Source: Chlorohelix sp037138995 (lineage in GTDB: Bacteria > Chloroflexota > Chloroflexia > Chloroheliales > Chloroheliaceae). From it: a stretch of 64,000 bases of DNA. Below are positions 42,276-51,696 of the stretch, one piece after another. The translations under genes and the position numbers were made by a program. The stretch lies in assembly GCF_037138995.1 (NCBI RefSeq), contig NZ_JBAXHI010000003.1, forward strand, positions 1-64,000. Direction: 5' to 3'. Numbering within the stretch: the first letter of the stretch is position 1; the number at the start of each line of letters is the position of its first letter. Below the pieces are notes generated by a model, which did no database searches, was not told the DNA's origin, and worked only from the letters and a program-made list of their open reading frames with translations.

Positions 42276-44174
42276 ATGGGCAAAATACTGGGAATAGACC
42301 TTGGTACAACCAACTCCGTGATGGCAATCATGGAAGGTGGAGAACCGGTAGTAATACCCAATGCAGAAGGTAATCGTACTACTCCTAGCGTAGTAGCGGT
42401 AAATAAACAGGGTGAACGTCTGGTTGGTCAGGTTGCCAAACGTCAGTCAGTTACCAATCCTGAAAATACAATATTTTCAATTAAACGTTTTATGGGGCGC
42501 AAATTTGATGACCCAATTGTGCAGCGCGACTTAAAGCTTGTCCCTTATAAAATGTCTAAACGTTCCAATGGTGATGTGGAAGTGATAATGGGCGGTAAAG
42601 GTTATAGCCCACCCGAAGTCAGCGCGATGATATTGCAAAAGCTCAAAACTGATGCCGAAGCTTATCTGGGTGAAAAAATTACCGATGTGGTTATTACCGT
42701 ACCGGCTTACTTCAATGACAGCCAGCGGCAAGCTACCAAGGATGCCGGAGAAATTGCCGGTCTCAAAGTTTTACGCATAATAAACGAGCCTACTGCTGCG
42801 GCGCTTGCTTACGGTATTGATAAAAAGCATGAAGAAAATATAGCAGTTTATGACCTTGGTGGAGGCACTTACGACATATCAATTTTGAATCTCGCGGAGG
42901 GTGTGTTTGAAGTAAAAAGTACCAACGGTGATACCCATCTCGGCGGTGACGACTTTGACCAACGCCTTATTGATTGGTTGGCAGATGGGTTCAAAACTGA
43001 ACACGGGATTGATTTGCGCCAAGATAGAATGGCTTTGCAGCGTTTGAAAGAAGCGGGCGAGAAAGGCAAAATCGAGCTTTCTAGCGCCCCGAGTACCGAT
43101 ATTAACCTGCCCTTTATCAGCGCAGATGCAACCGGTCCTAAGCATTTGAACGTAACCTTGACCCGCTCCAAGCTCGAGCAATTGGTGGGAGATTTGATTG
43201 AAAAAACCGTACCGCCAATGAAAAATGCTCTGAGTGATGCCGGTATGAGTACAGGCAATGTGGATGAAGTGCTGTTGGTTGGCGGTATGACTCGTATGCC
43301 TTCAGTAGCAGAGAAGGTTAAGAGCGCTTTTGGCAAGGAACCTAATCGCGGGTTAAACCCCGATGAAGTAGTAGCTATCGGAGCAGCGGTACAAGCAGGT
43401 GTGTTGGGTGGTGATGTCAAGGACATCCTGTTGCTTGACGTAACTCCTTTGACTTTGAGCGTTGAAACACTCGGTGGGGTGGCGACTGGTCTGATTGAGC
43501 GCAATACCACTATTCCTACCCGCAAAAGTGAAATTTTTAGCACCGCTGCCGATGGGCAAAGTAGCGTAGAAATCCATGTGGTACAGGGCGAGCGCCCGAT
43601 GGCAAATGAGAACAAGAGTCTTGGTCGTTTTATACTCGATGGAATACCTCCTTCGCCTCGTGGTGTGCCGAAGATTGAAGTAACCTTCGATATTGACGCG
43701 AACGGTATTTTGAATGTTGCTGCCAAGGACCAAGCATCCGGGCGTGAGCAAAAGATTACCATCACCGCTTCCGGCGGTCTTTCCAAGGATGAAATCGAGC
43801 GCATGAAGAAAGAGGCGGAATTACATGCTTCCGACGACCAGCGCAAGCGCGAACTGGTAGAAGCCCGCAATCGGGGTGACAGCGCAGCTTATACTGCCGA
43901 AAAAACCCTCAAGGACTTCGATGAGAAAGTTCCACAAGAACTCAAGGATGAAATCAACGGCAAGGTTGCGGCAGTGCGTTCCGCTCTACAAGCTGAAGAT
44001 GTGTCGCGTATTACTTCTACTACCGATGAATTGATGGCAGCAGTCCAGAAGGTCGGTGCGGCTATCTACGGGCAACAGCAAGCGGATGGCGGCACTTCCG
44101 GTGGCGAACAACAACCCGGTGGTGGTGGTACTCGCCCGGACGGCACAGTGGACGGCGAATACCGCGAGATGTAA
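42276..44174 (+). CDS. dnaK: Chaperone DnaK (Hsp70)
   Basis: 632 residues from ATG 42276 after GGAGGA; the frame extends upstream but the protein proper starts MGKILGIDLGTTNSVMAIM. ATPase motifs YFNDSQRQATKDAG, NEPTAAALAYG, YDLGGGTYDIS and LVGGMTRMPSV are intact. The substrate-binding domain and a helical lid end in a Gly/Gln-rich tail with DGTVDGEYREM, close to the EEVD-like bacterial C-terminus. It folds proteins with DnaJ and GrpE, neither of which is adjacent. Confidence 0.98.
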   Translation: MGKILGIDLGTTNSVMAIMEGGEPVVIPNAEGNRTTPSVVAVNKQGERLVGQVAKRQSVTNPENTIFSIKRFMGRKFDDPIVQRDLKLVPYKMSKRSNGDVEVIMGGKGYSPPEVSAMILQKLKTDAEAYLGEKITDVVITVPAYFNDSQRQATKDAGEIAGLKVLRIINEPTAAALAYGIDKKHEENIAVYDLGGGTYDISILNLAEGVFEVKSTNGDTHLGGDDFDQRLIDWLADGFKTEHGIDLRQDRMALQRLKEAGEKGKIELSSAPSTDINLPFISADATGPKHLNVTLTRSKLEQLVGDLIEKTVPPMKNALSDAGMSTGNVDEVLLVGGMTRMPSVAEKVKSAFGKEPNRGLNPDEVVAIGAAVQAGVLGGDVKDILLLDVTPLTLSVETLGGVATGLIERNTTIPTRKSEIFSTAADGQSSVEIHVVQGERPMANENKSLGRFILDGIPPSPRGVPKIEVTFDIDANGILNVAAKDQASGREQKITITASGGLSKDEIERMKKEAELHASDDQRKRELVEARNRGDSAAYTAEKTLKDFDEKVPQELKDEINGKVAAVRSALQAEDVSRITSTTDELMAAVQKVGAAIYGQQQADGGTSGGEQQPGGGGTRPDGTVDGEYREM

Positions 44175-44225
44175 TTAGTCTGGCAGAGTTTGACCAAAAA
44201 TCAAAACTGCATGTATAAAAAGAGA

Positions 44226-44254
44226 AGCGAACAAAGGCGTTCGCTTTTTTTTAT
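44226..44254. terminator. Terminator between dnaK and dusB
   Basis: AGCGAAC, loop of six, GTTCGCT followed by a run of eight Ts on plus; the minus strand gives TTCTCTTTTTAT. It can serve both convergent genes. Confidence 0.88.
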
Positions 44255-44264
44255 TTCTAAAGAG

Positions 44265-45281
44265 TTAGGCTGCTACTTCTTTTTGCTCAAATGAACGGGT
44301 ATGGTCGTGGCGCAAGTCGTTAAGACCGCGATAAGGTTCTACCAAACCTTCAAGCTGTTCAAGGGTAATAATTCTCTTGACCTGCTCGCGTAGCGCTACA
44401 GCGCCGGGAAAACCGCTGAAGTACCAAGCAAGATGTTTACGCATCTCAATTAGCCCGTGTGCGCCTTTTAACTCTAGGGCGAGTCGAGCATGCGCCAACG
44501 CTGTTTCTATTACTTCGCTGATGGAGGGTGGAAGCACGCGCTCCTTTTCAAAAATCCATGGGTTGCCCATCGAGCCACGCGCTACCCATGCAAATTTTGC
44601 TCCAGTTTCGGCTCGCATTCGGGCAATTGCTTCATGGCTGTTTATGTCACCGCTACCACCGACAGGTATATTAACAGCTTCTACAATCTGACGAGTTACA
44701 CTCCAATCGGCGCGTCCGTGATAGCCTTGCTCTTTGGTGCGTGGGTGAATTGCCAAGGCTTTTGCGCCAGCCTCTTCCATACGCTTGCTAAAAAAGGGTT
44801 GTACGATTTGCGAGTCGAGAAAGCCTGAGCGCATTTTTACCGAAACCGGAATATTCACTGCTTGCGCCATTGCTTCCACAATTCGGGCGGCAGTATCGGC
44901 ATCTTTGAGCAGGGATGAGCCGCAAGCGTTACCCACAATTTTTTTTTCGGGACAGCCCATATTGACATCTACGCCATCATACCCCATATCTTGTACCACA
45001 CGGGCTGCTTCTGCCATAATTCTGAAATCGCCGCCCATTAATTGGCAAACGATAGGGCGTTCTATCTCATTGTAGCGCAAAAATGCGGCACTACGGGCAG
45101 GCGCTGCTAACATCATACTGGCGCTTGCCATCTCGGTGAAAACAACATCTGCGCCGTGTTGCTTGCAAATCTGGCGAAAGGCGCTATCTGTTACTCCTGC
45201 CATCGGTGATAAGCACACGTAACCTTCTGGCAAGTTTTCCCACGAAAATTTATTCAATGGAGTTGTTTCTTTAGCAACCAT
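44265..45281 (-). CDS. dusB: tRNA-dihydrouridine synthase
   Basis: 338 residues, FMN TIM barrel. The opening SPMAGVTDSAFRQICKQHGA, the catalytic cysteine motif VDVNMGCPEKKIVGNACGSS, KMRSGF, HPRTKEQGYHG and GSGDINS are all typical. It reduces uridines in tRNA D-loops. The dusB designation is the closest by motif but the exact Dus subclass is not certain. It is divergent from birA; a TATAAT at 45308-45313 may serve birA. Confidence 0.94.
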   Translation of the reverse strand: MVAKETTPLNKFSWENLPEGYVCLSPMAGVTDSAFRQICKQHGADVVFTEMASASMMLAAPARSAAFLRYNEIERPIVCQLMGGDFRIMAEAARVVQDMGYDGVDVNMGCPEKKIVGNACGSSLLKDADTAARIVEAMAQAVNIPVSVKMRSGFLDSQIVQPFFSKRMEEAGAKALAIHPRTKEQGYHGRADWSVTRQIVEAVNIPVGGSGDINSHEAIARMRAETGAKFAWVARGSMGNPWIFEKERVLPPSISEVIETALAHARLALELKGAHGLIEMRKHLAWYFSGFPGAVALREQVKRIITLEQLEGLVEPYRGLNDLRHDHTRSFEQKEVAA

Positions 45282-45356
45282 TTTTTAAAAATAATTCCTT
45301 AACCTGATATAATTGTCCGGCGATAATATTAACATAACCTAGCGGATAACTCTAGC

Positions 45357-46169
45357 ATGAACCTAAGAACACCCTTTGACCAACAACTTTTCCTGCGTAA
45401 CCTTTCTGTACAAGGTTATCGTTTCAGCTATTTTCCAAGTATTGATTCTACCAATCTGGAAGCACGCCGTTATCTAAATAGTACCACAAACCCCCAGCCC
45501 GGAATTTTAGTAGCAGATTTGCAACTTGCCGGTAGAGGACGACAGGGCAGAAGTTGGCAAGCGCCACCTGCCAGCGGCTTGTTGTGTACTGTTGCTATTC
45601 CAATTGAAACCCCTCTGGAGAGAGCTTTCCTTTACACAGCTTCGATGGGCTTGGTGATTAAGAACGTAACCGCGCGACTTACCGGCACACAACTTCAGCT
45701 TAAATGGCCTAATGATTTGTTACGGGAAGGCTTGAAAGTGGGCGGTATTTTGGCTGAATTAGAGATAATTAAGGGCGAACCTTGGTTGGCCTTGGGCTTT
45801 GGGTTGAATATTTCGTTAGATGAAGACGATTTGCTGGAAGCTGGTATAGCCGGTAAAGCTGGAAACCTTGTCCCATATCAGGTTGTTATGCGTGAGGAAT
45901 TGCTGGCGAAGGTTATTGAGGAATTTACCGATTATCGCCATGCTTTGCTTATCAGTATGGAACATATACGTCAGGAATGGGCGGCAGCTTTGGTTACGTT
46001 AGGATACCGGGTACAAGTTTTTCAGGGGGATGTATTGACCCTCGAAGGGTTGGCGCGGGGAGTTGATGAAAACGGCACATTGGTAATCGAAGATGATGCG
46101 GGCAAGCAGCATCGGATACAAGCGGGAGATGTTTCGGTACGGTTGCCCGGAGGGCGTTACTCGGCTTAG
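45357..46169 (+). CDS. birA: Biotin-[acetyl-CoA-carboxylase] ligase
   Basis: 270 residues. The biotin-binding GRGRQGRSWQAP, the KWPNDLL motif and KVGGILAELE are complete, followed by a C-terminal SH3-like domain. There is no N-terminal DNA-binding helix-turn-helix, so it is a monofunctional ligase and not a repressor. It converges with smpB with a four-base overlap. Confidence 0.95.
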   Translation: MNLRTPFDQQLFLRNLSVQGYRFSYFPSIDSTNLEARRYLNSTTNPQPGILVADLQLAGRGRQGRSWQAPPASGLLCTVAIPIETPLERAFLYTASMGLVIKNVTARLTGTQLQLKWPNDLLREGLKVGGILAELEIIKGEPWLALGFGLNISLDEDDLLEAGIAGKAGNLVPYQVVMREELLAKVIEEFTDYRHALLISMEHIRQEWAAALVTLGYRVQVFQGDVLTLEGLARGVDENGTLVIEDDAGKQHRIQAGDVSVRLPGGRYSA

Positions 46170-46663
46170 TAACGCTCTCTAAGGGCGCGTTGGATTTCGA
46201 GATTGGCATCGCGTTCTGCCAAGGCATCGCGCTTGTCATATAATTTCTTGCCCCGCGCTAACCCGATTTCGATTTTTGCCCGACCTTTTTTAAGATACAT
46301 ACGCAGGGGGACTAGGGTATATCCTTGCGCTTGTGTTTTCATTGCAAGGCGTATGATTTCGGATTTATGCAAAAGAAGCCTACGTTTGCGTATAGGGTCA
46401 TGTTGGAAGAATTTTCCGGCGTGGGTGTAGGCGGAAATATGAATGTTCCACAACCAAGCTTCCCCTTGTTCAATCCTAACGTAGCCATCCTTGAGTGTAA
46501 CGCGCCCGTCCCGCACTGATTTTATTTCAGTGCCTTGTAATTCAATACCGGCTTCGTATTTTTCTTCGACGAAGTAATCATGATAAGCCTTGCGGTTGCC
46601 CGCAACTTCTTTGACGCGGACATCTTCTTCTTTTGTTTTGGTAGCTCCCCCGCTGCCTGCCAT
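46166..46663 (-). CDS. smpB: SsrA-binding protein SmpB
   Basis: 165 residues. AYHDYFVEEKYEAGIELQG, TEIKSVRDGRVTLKDGYV and the basic tail region GLARGKKLYDKRDALAERD are the family hallmarks. It loads tmRNA on stalled ribosomes. No ssrA gene is near. GAGG precedes the ATG, and the promoter is at 46715-46743. Confidence 0.97.
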   Translation of the reverse strand: MAGSGGATKTKEEDVRVKEVAGNRKAYHDYFVEEKYEAGIELQGTEIKSVRDGRVTLKDGYVRIEQGEAWLWNIHISAYTHAGKFFQHDPIRKRRLLLHKSEIIRLAMKTQAQGYTLVPLRMYLKKGRAKIEIGLARGKKLYDKRDALAERDANLEIQRALRERY

Positions 46664-46714
46664 GTACTTGTTCCTCTAGCTTAAAATATAGACCCCAATT
46701 TGAGCGTGCTTCTG

Positions 46715-46743
46715 ATTATACTCTCAACTTTAGTTGTCCGCAA
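46715..46743 (-). promoter_or_regulatory. Promoter of smpB
   Basis: On the minus strand TTGCGG and perfect TATAAT are separated by 17 bases, with the start near 46708, about 45 bases before the smpB ATG. Confidence 0.65.
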
Positions 46744-46847
46744 GAGGAAAATATAATATAACCAACAAAGCAAATGAAGCCAAACTCTTATACAAGAACT
46801 TGACTTCCGCATATATGGAATGACTTTAAATCCGGCAGCTATGTTGG

Positions 46848-47291
46848 CTAACTGTTGTTATTCGAGTTGCCATCTCCATTGTTGCCGTCACCTTCTTTAG
46901 GCTTTTTAGTTTTTTTAGGGTCAGGTGTCTCAGTAGGTTCAGGCGTTGCGGTTGTTTTGGGATTAAAGAAAAAAGTTGAAGTAGTGGGCGCTGTGGTAAC
47001 AACAGTTGTAGTTGTAGGCACTACAGTAGTGGCTGTAGTTGTCGGGATTGTGGTGGTAGTAACCGTTGTAGTTGTGGCGGCAATAGTAGTGCTGGTAGCC
47101 GCTTTAGGGTTTTTGAGGTTACTATTAATCGAACTGAAAACGTTTCCAGCCGAAGGTCCTACCATAGATAGTACAATAATTACTGCGATTACCACTAATC
47201 CGAGAATCAAAGCATATTCTACTAGCCCTTGTCCCCTCGTAGTGCTACAAATCTTTGACTTTGTTGAAATTTTTGTTTTTATTTTCGCCAT
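46848..47291 (-). CDS. Flp/Fap-type pilin with Thr-rich tail
   Basis: 147 residues from ATG 47291 (GAGGTG upstream). A basic leader ends in the prepilin-type motif RGQGLVEYALILGLVVIAVI, where the Gly and the Glu at +5 fit processing by a TadV-like peptidase. One transmembrane helix follows, then GNVFSSINSNL. Unlike compact Flp pilins it has a long Thr/Val-rich tail and a charged end (PDPKKTKKPKEGDG) with Asn/Gly repeats. It is similar to the next gene upstream. No Tad assembly genes are in the window. Confidence 0.85.
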   Translation of the reverse strand: MAKIKTKISTKSKICSTTRGQGLVEYALILGLVVIAVIIVLSMVGPSAGNVFSSINSNLKNPKAATSTTIAATTTTVTTTTIPTTTATTVVPTTTTVVTTAPTTSTFFFNPKTTATPEPTETPDPKKTKKPKEGDGNNGDGNSNNNS

Positions 47292-47503
47292 TTGATTTTC
47301 GCACCTCATTTAAATATTGCAAGAGGTTATCCCTACTAAAAATTTTATCTCAACCCTTTATTGAAATTATAATACCTAAACAGGACTAAAGATACACTAA
47401 AATAAAGATTTAGATTACAGTTATAATTTTCTCATAAATTATTAATAATAGATTTTGTAGGGTAAATGTTGGTAGCGCCCACATATATATGAGGAAAATT
47501 GCA

Positions 47504-47541
47504 CAAAAAGAAAAAGGTCAAAACCATATTGGGGTTTGACC
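47504..47541 (-). terminator. Terminator of the upstream pilin gene
   Basis: On the minus strand GGTCAAACCCC, a short loop and GGTTTTGACC are followed by TTTTTCTTTTT, 38 bases after the stop at 47579. The two pilin genes are thus separate units. Confidence 0.8.
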
Positions 47542-47578
47542 TAAAAAATGCGTATAAGAACTAGCGCTAGAAATTTTT

Positions 47579-47986
47579 TTAACCCTCATGTCCATTCTCG
47601 CCATCATGTTCATTTCCATTGCCGTGCTGAGGTGTTGGGGTTAGTATGGGGTTAAAGAAAAATGTAGCCGTGGTAATAGCTGTTGTTGCCACGGTTGTAG
47701 GAGCGCTAGGTGTAGTTACACGAACGGCAGTGGTAGTTGTGACTGCTCTGGTGGTAGTAACCACAGGACTTGCCTGCTGAACAACCCTATTTCCGGGGGA
47801 TTGAAGCCCACTATTAACAGAACTGAAAACATTACCAACTGCTGGACCTAAAAAGCTAAGAACTAGAATAACAACTATAGCCAGTAACCCCAGAATCATA
47901 GCGTACTCGACTAATCCTTGTCCATTGGTGGCGGAAAATTTTTTTCTTCTAGAGCGGGTTACAGAACGTAAATTGTGATGCTGCAT
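47579..47986 (-). CDS. Flp/Fap-type pilin with Thr-rich tail, paralogue
   Basis: 135 residues with AGGAGGATT before ATG 47986. The prepilin leader and core NGQGLVEYAMILGLLAIVVI, then FLGPAVGNVFSSVNSGL, match the pilin at 46848-47291 almost position by position. The tail is again Thr/Val/Ala-rich (TTTRAVTTTTAVRVTTP) and ends in a His/Asn/Gly-rich segment (HGNGNEHDGENGHEG) that could bind metal. A tandem duplication followed by divergence of the tails is likely. Confidence 0.85.
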   Translation of the reverse strand: MQHHNLRSVTRSRRKKFSATNGQGLVEYAMILGLLAIVVILVLSFLGPAVGNVFSSVNSGLQSPGNRVVQQASPVVTTTRAVTTTTAVRVTTPSAPTTVATTAITTATFFFNPILTPTPQHGNGNEHDGENGHEG

Positions 47987-48321
47987 AATCTAATCCTCCT
48001 AAAATAATGACCCAGAAAGGAATCCTGTTTTTACTGCTACAATCCCTTTAGTCTCTTTAGATTGAATCTTAGTATATAAAGGTAAATATTTATATTACAA
48101 ATGAAGATAAATCATATTTAACCTTATTAATGTAGTAATGTTGTCAAATATGTTTGATAAGTTGTCAGTGCTACCCTTATATTGCATTTAAATAAATTTA
48201 TCGATTTAATATCGTGAAATTAGCTATGCTGAAATTAAGTTAAGTAAAGACTGTGGATTTAAAATTATTGGAAAGGATTTGCCTGAAAAAACCACTTTAA
48301 TTTGGCTTGAATTACAAAGGT
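47987..48321. other. Intergenic AT-rich stretch
   Basis: Lies between the divergent pilin and gltX genes. AT-rich with no open frame of coding character, no hairpin terminator and no RNA gene that I can see. Confidence 0.6.
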
Positions 48322-48350
48322 TTGACCTTAGAATAGGTGCAGAATATAAT
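48322..48350 (+). promoter_or_regulatory. Promoter with long leader ahead of gltX
   Basis: TTGACC and perfect TATAAT are separated by 17 bases. The predicted start near 48357 leaves a leader of about 315 bases before gltX. No T-box signature was found in that leader, and no other gene lies in it. Confidence 0.65.
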
Positions 48351-48671
48351 GGTTGTTGCGTTGGATATAGTGGGCTTAATCTCAACCAAACAACGTATCC
48401 TCTCAAAATTTTTATTAAGAACCGGGGAGACGAAAGTAGCTGTCAAGGCTGCTGTAAATGAATGAAAGCTGGAAGGGAACTTAAAAACCCTAGAAAAAGG
48501 CAATAACCGGAATTGCAAAATGCCAAAATGCGCTGAATGTTGCTAGGAAATTTATGAAGATTACACTTTGTAAGCAATATAATTGTGTAAAGCTGCGTAA
48601 TATACTAAAAAGACAGTTTTAAAACCATGTTCTGAACTAATCGTAATCAATAACAAAGGAGAACTGCTTAA

Positions 48672-50189
48672 ATGACAAATGATGTAGCGCGTTCTGCTCG
48701 TACTCGCTACGCGCCTAGCCCTACAGGATACCCGCATATCGGTAATCTTCGCACTGCTGTATTTGCTTTTTTACAAGCGCGTAAGACCGGAGGTCAATTT
48801 ATCCTGCGGATAGAAGATACCGACCAGAAACGTAAAGTAGAGGGTTCTTTGGAAGCGATTCGCGATTCGCTTAATTGGCTTGGAATTGATTATGATGAAG
48901 GACCTGACAAGGGTGGCCCACATGCTCCTTATTTTCAGAGCGAGCGGTTGCCCTTTTACCAGAATTATGCCAAGCAATTGATTGAACAAGGAGATGCTTA
49001 TTATTGCTATTGCAGCCCGGAACGGCTTGAAGCAGTTAATAAGGCACGCCAATCCCAAAAGGTTCCGCCCGGTTATGACCGACATTGTCGCAATATTCTC
49101 CCGGAAGAACGACAAGCCGCCATTGATGCTGGTATTAAACCGGTAGTGCGCTTTAGAGTGCCTCTGGAGGGTAAAACTAGCTACGATGATTATTTGAGGG
49201 GAACAATCACTTTTGAAAATGCGACTATAAATGATCAGGTCATTCTTAAATCCGATGGGTTTCCGACATATCATTTAGCGTATATGGTGGATGATTACCT
49301 AATGGGTGTAACCCATGTGATGCGCGGGCAGGAATGGATTCCGAGTGTGCCGTTGCATATCCTGCTTTATAAAGCTCTGAAGTTCCCGATTCCGGTTTTG
49401 GTACATGTGCCGCTCATTCTTAATCCACCCGGAGAAAAAGGTAAATTGAGCAAGCGCAACAGTGCAGTTTCAGTTGTGGAATATCGAAAAGCTGGATACG
49501 TGGCGGAAGCTTTATTAAATTATCTGGTGCTGCTCGGCTGGAGTTATGACGACAAAACTGAAATATTTACATTGCCAGAGCTTATAGAAAAATTCGACAT
49601 TAGTCGCATTCAGACAACCGATGCCCGCTTTTCACCCGAAAAACTAGAATGGATTAATGCTTATTACATTAATCATATACTTACCGAAGAAGATTTTGCC
49701 CGTCGTTGTTTGCCTTTCCTAGTAGAGGCGGGTTTGCTTACTCAGGAAGAGGCTGTTAGCGTTGACTCTGACCGCTGGCGTTATATAGTTGAAACTTGCC
49801 GCTTGGCGAAGGATAAGGCTAAAACCTTTCTTGATGTAGCTCCTGAAGTGGATTTCGCATTTAAAAGTGCCGAAACCCTTGAGTATCCAGCCGAAGACCT
49901 AATCGGTAAAAATGATGGCAAAGAGGGGGCGATACGTGTTTTGGAAGGAATAATTGCTAAAATAAAAGCAATTCCTGTTTCAGCTTATAATGACAGGGGA
50001 TTGTTGCTAGCTGCGTTGGATGAAGTAGCCGCAGAACTTGAACTCAAGCGAGGTCAGGTTCTATGGTGTCCACGTGTGGCGTTATCCGGCAAAACTCACT
50101 CACCGGGCTGTCCTGAAATGTTCATCTTATTGGGAGTCGAAGAATCTGTTCGGCGTATGGAATTAGCTATCAAGAAATTGCAGAGCTAA
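48672..50189 (+). CDS. gltX: Glutamate-tRNA ligase
   Basis: 505 residues, AAAGGAGA before ATG. HIGH-type RYAPSPTGYPHIGNLRTAVF, RIEDTDQKR, the KLSKR signature (KGKLSKRNSAVSV) and GWSYDDKTEIF fit bacterial GluRS. The C-terminal anticodon domain is complete. In a Chloroflexota-type cell it may be non-discriminating and charge tRNA-Gln too; gatCAB is not in the window. Confidence 0.97.
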   Translation: MTNDVARSARTRYAPSPTGYPHIGNLRTAVFAFLQARKTGGQFILRIEDTDQKRKVEGSLEAIRDSLNWLGIDYDEGPDKGGPHAPYFQSERLPFYQNYAKQLIEQGDAYYCYCSPERLEAVNKARQSQKVPPGYDRHCRNILPEERQAAIDAGIKPVVRFRVPLEGKTSYDDYLRGTITFENATINDQVILKSDGFPTYHLAYMVDDYLMGVTHVMRGQEWIPSVPLHILLYKALKFPIPVLVHVPLILNPPGEKGKLSKRNSAVSVVEYRKAGYVAEALLNYLVLLGWSYDDKTEIFTLPELIEKFDISRIQTTDARFSPEKLEWINAYYINHILTEEDFARRCLPFLVEAGLLTQEEAVSVDSDRWRYIVETCRLAKDKAKTFLDVAPEVDFAFKSAETLEYPAEDLIGKNDGKEGAIRVLEGIIAKIKAIPVSAYNDRGLLLAALDEVAAELELKRGQVLWCPRVALSGKTHSPGCPEMFILLGVEESVRRMELAIKKLQS

Positions 50190-50231
50190 AAAATGCGTCT
50201 GGTCTGATTTATTACAAAGCTTGTAATTATT

Positions 50232-50262
50232 AAGAGGTTTGCCGATTCAGGTAAGCCTCTTA
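50232..50262 (+). terminator. Possible terminator of gltX
   Basis: AAGAGGTTTGCC and GGTAAGCCTCTT form a 12-bp stem with two wobble pairs around GATTCA, followed by TATATAA, a weak tail. Confidence 0.55.
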
Positions 50263-50451
50263 TATAACAGGTAAATGGGGATTATATTAACCCGAAATTG
50301 TAGTCCAAATCACAGCTAACAGTCTATTAGAAAGCTAAACTGTGAAAATAGAGATTAGAGGTGGAAACCTTCCCGCTCACATTTTGTCTTCTTTATGCAA
50401 CACTCTTTAGATTAGTCAGTTATATTTTTCCTGAAAGGAAAAGTCTTTCAT

Positions 50452-51696
50452 ATGTCACAAAGAGAATTCCAGAAAGACATAGAGCAACTATCTAGTGGGC
50501 TTATCACCAATCTGGTGTCTCGTGTGGCAGCACAATCTAAGAATAATTGGCTGGCAAATATTGACGAACGTGAGGTAGGCGAAGCTGGGAAAAGTGTAAA
50601 TGACTTAACCCCTTCTTTGACCAATTACCATTTTAAACTATGGAATATGCTTGGACATGCGCTTGCCACCGGAAGCTTCAGCGAAGTTGCCCACTTGGTT
50701 GAAGAAGAAGGACGCGCTTTGGCTAACCGGAGAGTGCCTTTGCAGGCGGTTATGGATAATACCTCAGCCTGTTTGAGTCATTGGGTAAGCATGATTCTTA
50801 ATGAGGCTGAGACTGATGGGGCAAATATAGCACAACCTCGCGCTTTCCAATCGCTAGTACGCCGCTTAAACCAATTGCAAAGTCGCTTGCTTATTGCAAC
50901 GGTAAGTGGGTTCAATGAACAGGTAGAAAGCGGGGAAATTTGGCATCATCGCCCGTCAGAACACCGTTCTATCAAAGAACTCTTACCCTCTCACCAAAAT
51001 CTGCCAGATAATTTTTCCGACCAATTGGCTTCGATTACAGGAGAATACTCGATTAGTCGTTATCGCGCCGGAGTGCCAATATTCAGCGATAACCACGATG
51101 TGCAGCGAAGTCGTTTTTATTTTATCCGTTTTGGTACGGTGCAAATTCAGGAATATTTACCCGATGGGCGTGCCTTGACTTTGACTATTTTAGGTAAAGG
51201 GGACGTATTCGCCCGTTTTGCCGGAGGCACAAGTTCCACTCAGGCTAATTACTTTAAGGATTTTCAAGCCGAGACAATGCGTGAATCGGAACTGGTATGG
51301 GTGGATGAAACTGCCCTTTTACGCGCTATGGAGCGTTCTCCCGTAGTAGCTGCCGGTATTATCAAGAGCTTTTCTACTCAACTCGCCAGTGTTCAGCAAC
51401 TTATTCAAGGGTTATTAGGGCGCGATGTTTCAGTTAGGTTGGCACACTTATTGCTAAAACTAGCGGATGAGTTTGGAGTACAAAAACAAGCGGGAAGTAT
51501 TTATATTGATTACCCGCTAAGTCATCAGCGCCTAGCCGATATGATGGGTAGCAACCGAGTCACTGTGACCCGGCAACTTAGCGAATTACAAAAACAGGGT
51601 ATCCTTGAAATTCAACGCCGCTCGATTACGCTCTATAACCGCAAGCAACTTGAGTCTTTCGGACCATGGGGCGCTAACAGTCAATCTGCTAGATAG
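50452..51696 (+). CDS. Crp/Fnr-family regulator with N-terminal helical sensor domain
   Basis: 414 residues. Residues 1-185 are all-helical and resemble an RsbR-type N-terminal (globin-like) domain: LSSGLITNLVSRVAAQSKNN, YHFKLWNMLGHALATGSFSE. A cyclic-nucleotide-binding beta roll follows (ITGEYSISRYRAGVPIF to VWVDETALLRAM, about 200-320), then a Crp winged helix with HQRLADMMGSNRVTVTRQLS. No FeS cysteines of the FNR type are present. The extra domain makes it about twice the length of ordinary Crp proteins (about 410 against 210-230), suggesting an added signal input. AAGGAAA precedes the ATG. It is likely a global regulator; targets are unknown. Confidence 0.85.
   Translation: MSQREFQKDIEQLSSGLITNLVSRVAAQSKNNWLANIDEREVGEAGKSVNDLTPSLTNYHFKLWNMLGHALATGSFSEVAHLVEEEGRALANRRVPLQAVMDNTSACLSHWVSMILNEAETDGANIAQPRAFQSLVRRLNQLQSRLLIATVSGFNEQVESGEIWHHRPSEHRSIKELLPSHQNLPDNFSDQLASITGEYSISRYRAGVPIFSDNHDVQRSRFYFIRFGTVQIQEYLPDGRALTLTILGKGDVFARFAGGTSSTQANYFKDFQAETMRESELVWVDETALLRAMERSPVVAAGIIKSFSTQLASVQQLIQGLLGRDVSVRLAHLLLKLADEFGVQKQAGSIYIDYPLSHQRLADMMGSNRVTVTRQLSELQKQGILEIQRRSITLYNRKQLESFGPWGANSQSAR

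Noticed and set aside
42869..43870. 333-codon frame on the minus strand across dnaK
   Set aside because: It is antisense to highly conserved dnaK motifs and has no recognisable domain.
46664..46847. ssrA (tmRNA) next to smpB
   Set aside because: No tRNA-like ends or tag-coding frame visible.
48349..48465. 38-codon frame starting MVVALDIVGLISTKQR
   Set aside because: Its ATG overlaps the -10 of the gltX promoter at 48345-48350, so it would lie upstream of the transcript start.
48357..48671. T-box riboswitch for gltX
   Set aside because: No AGGGTGGNACCGCG-like antiterminator sequence was found.
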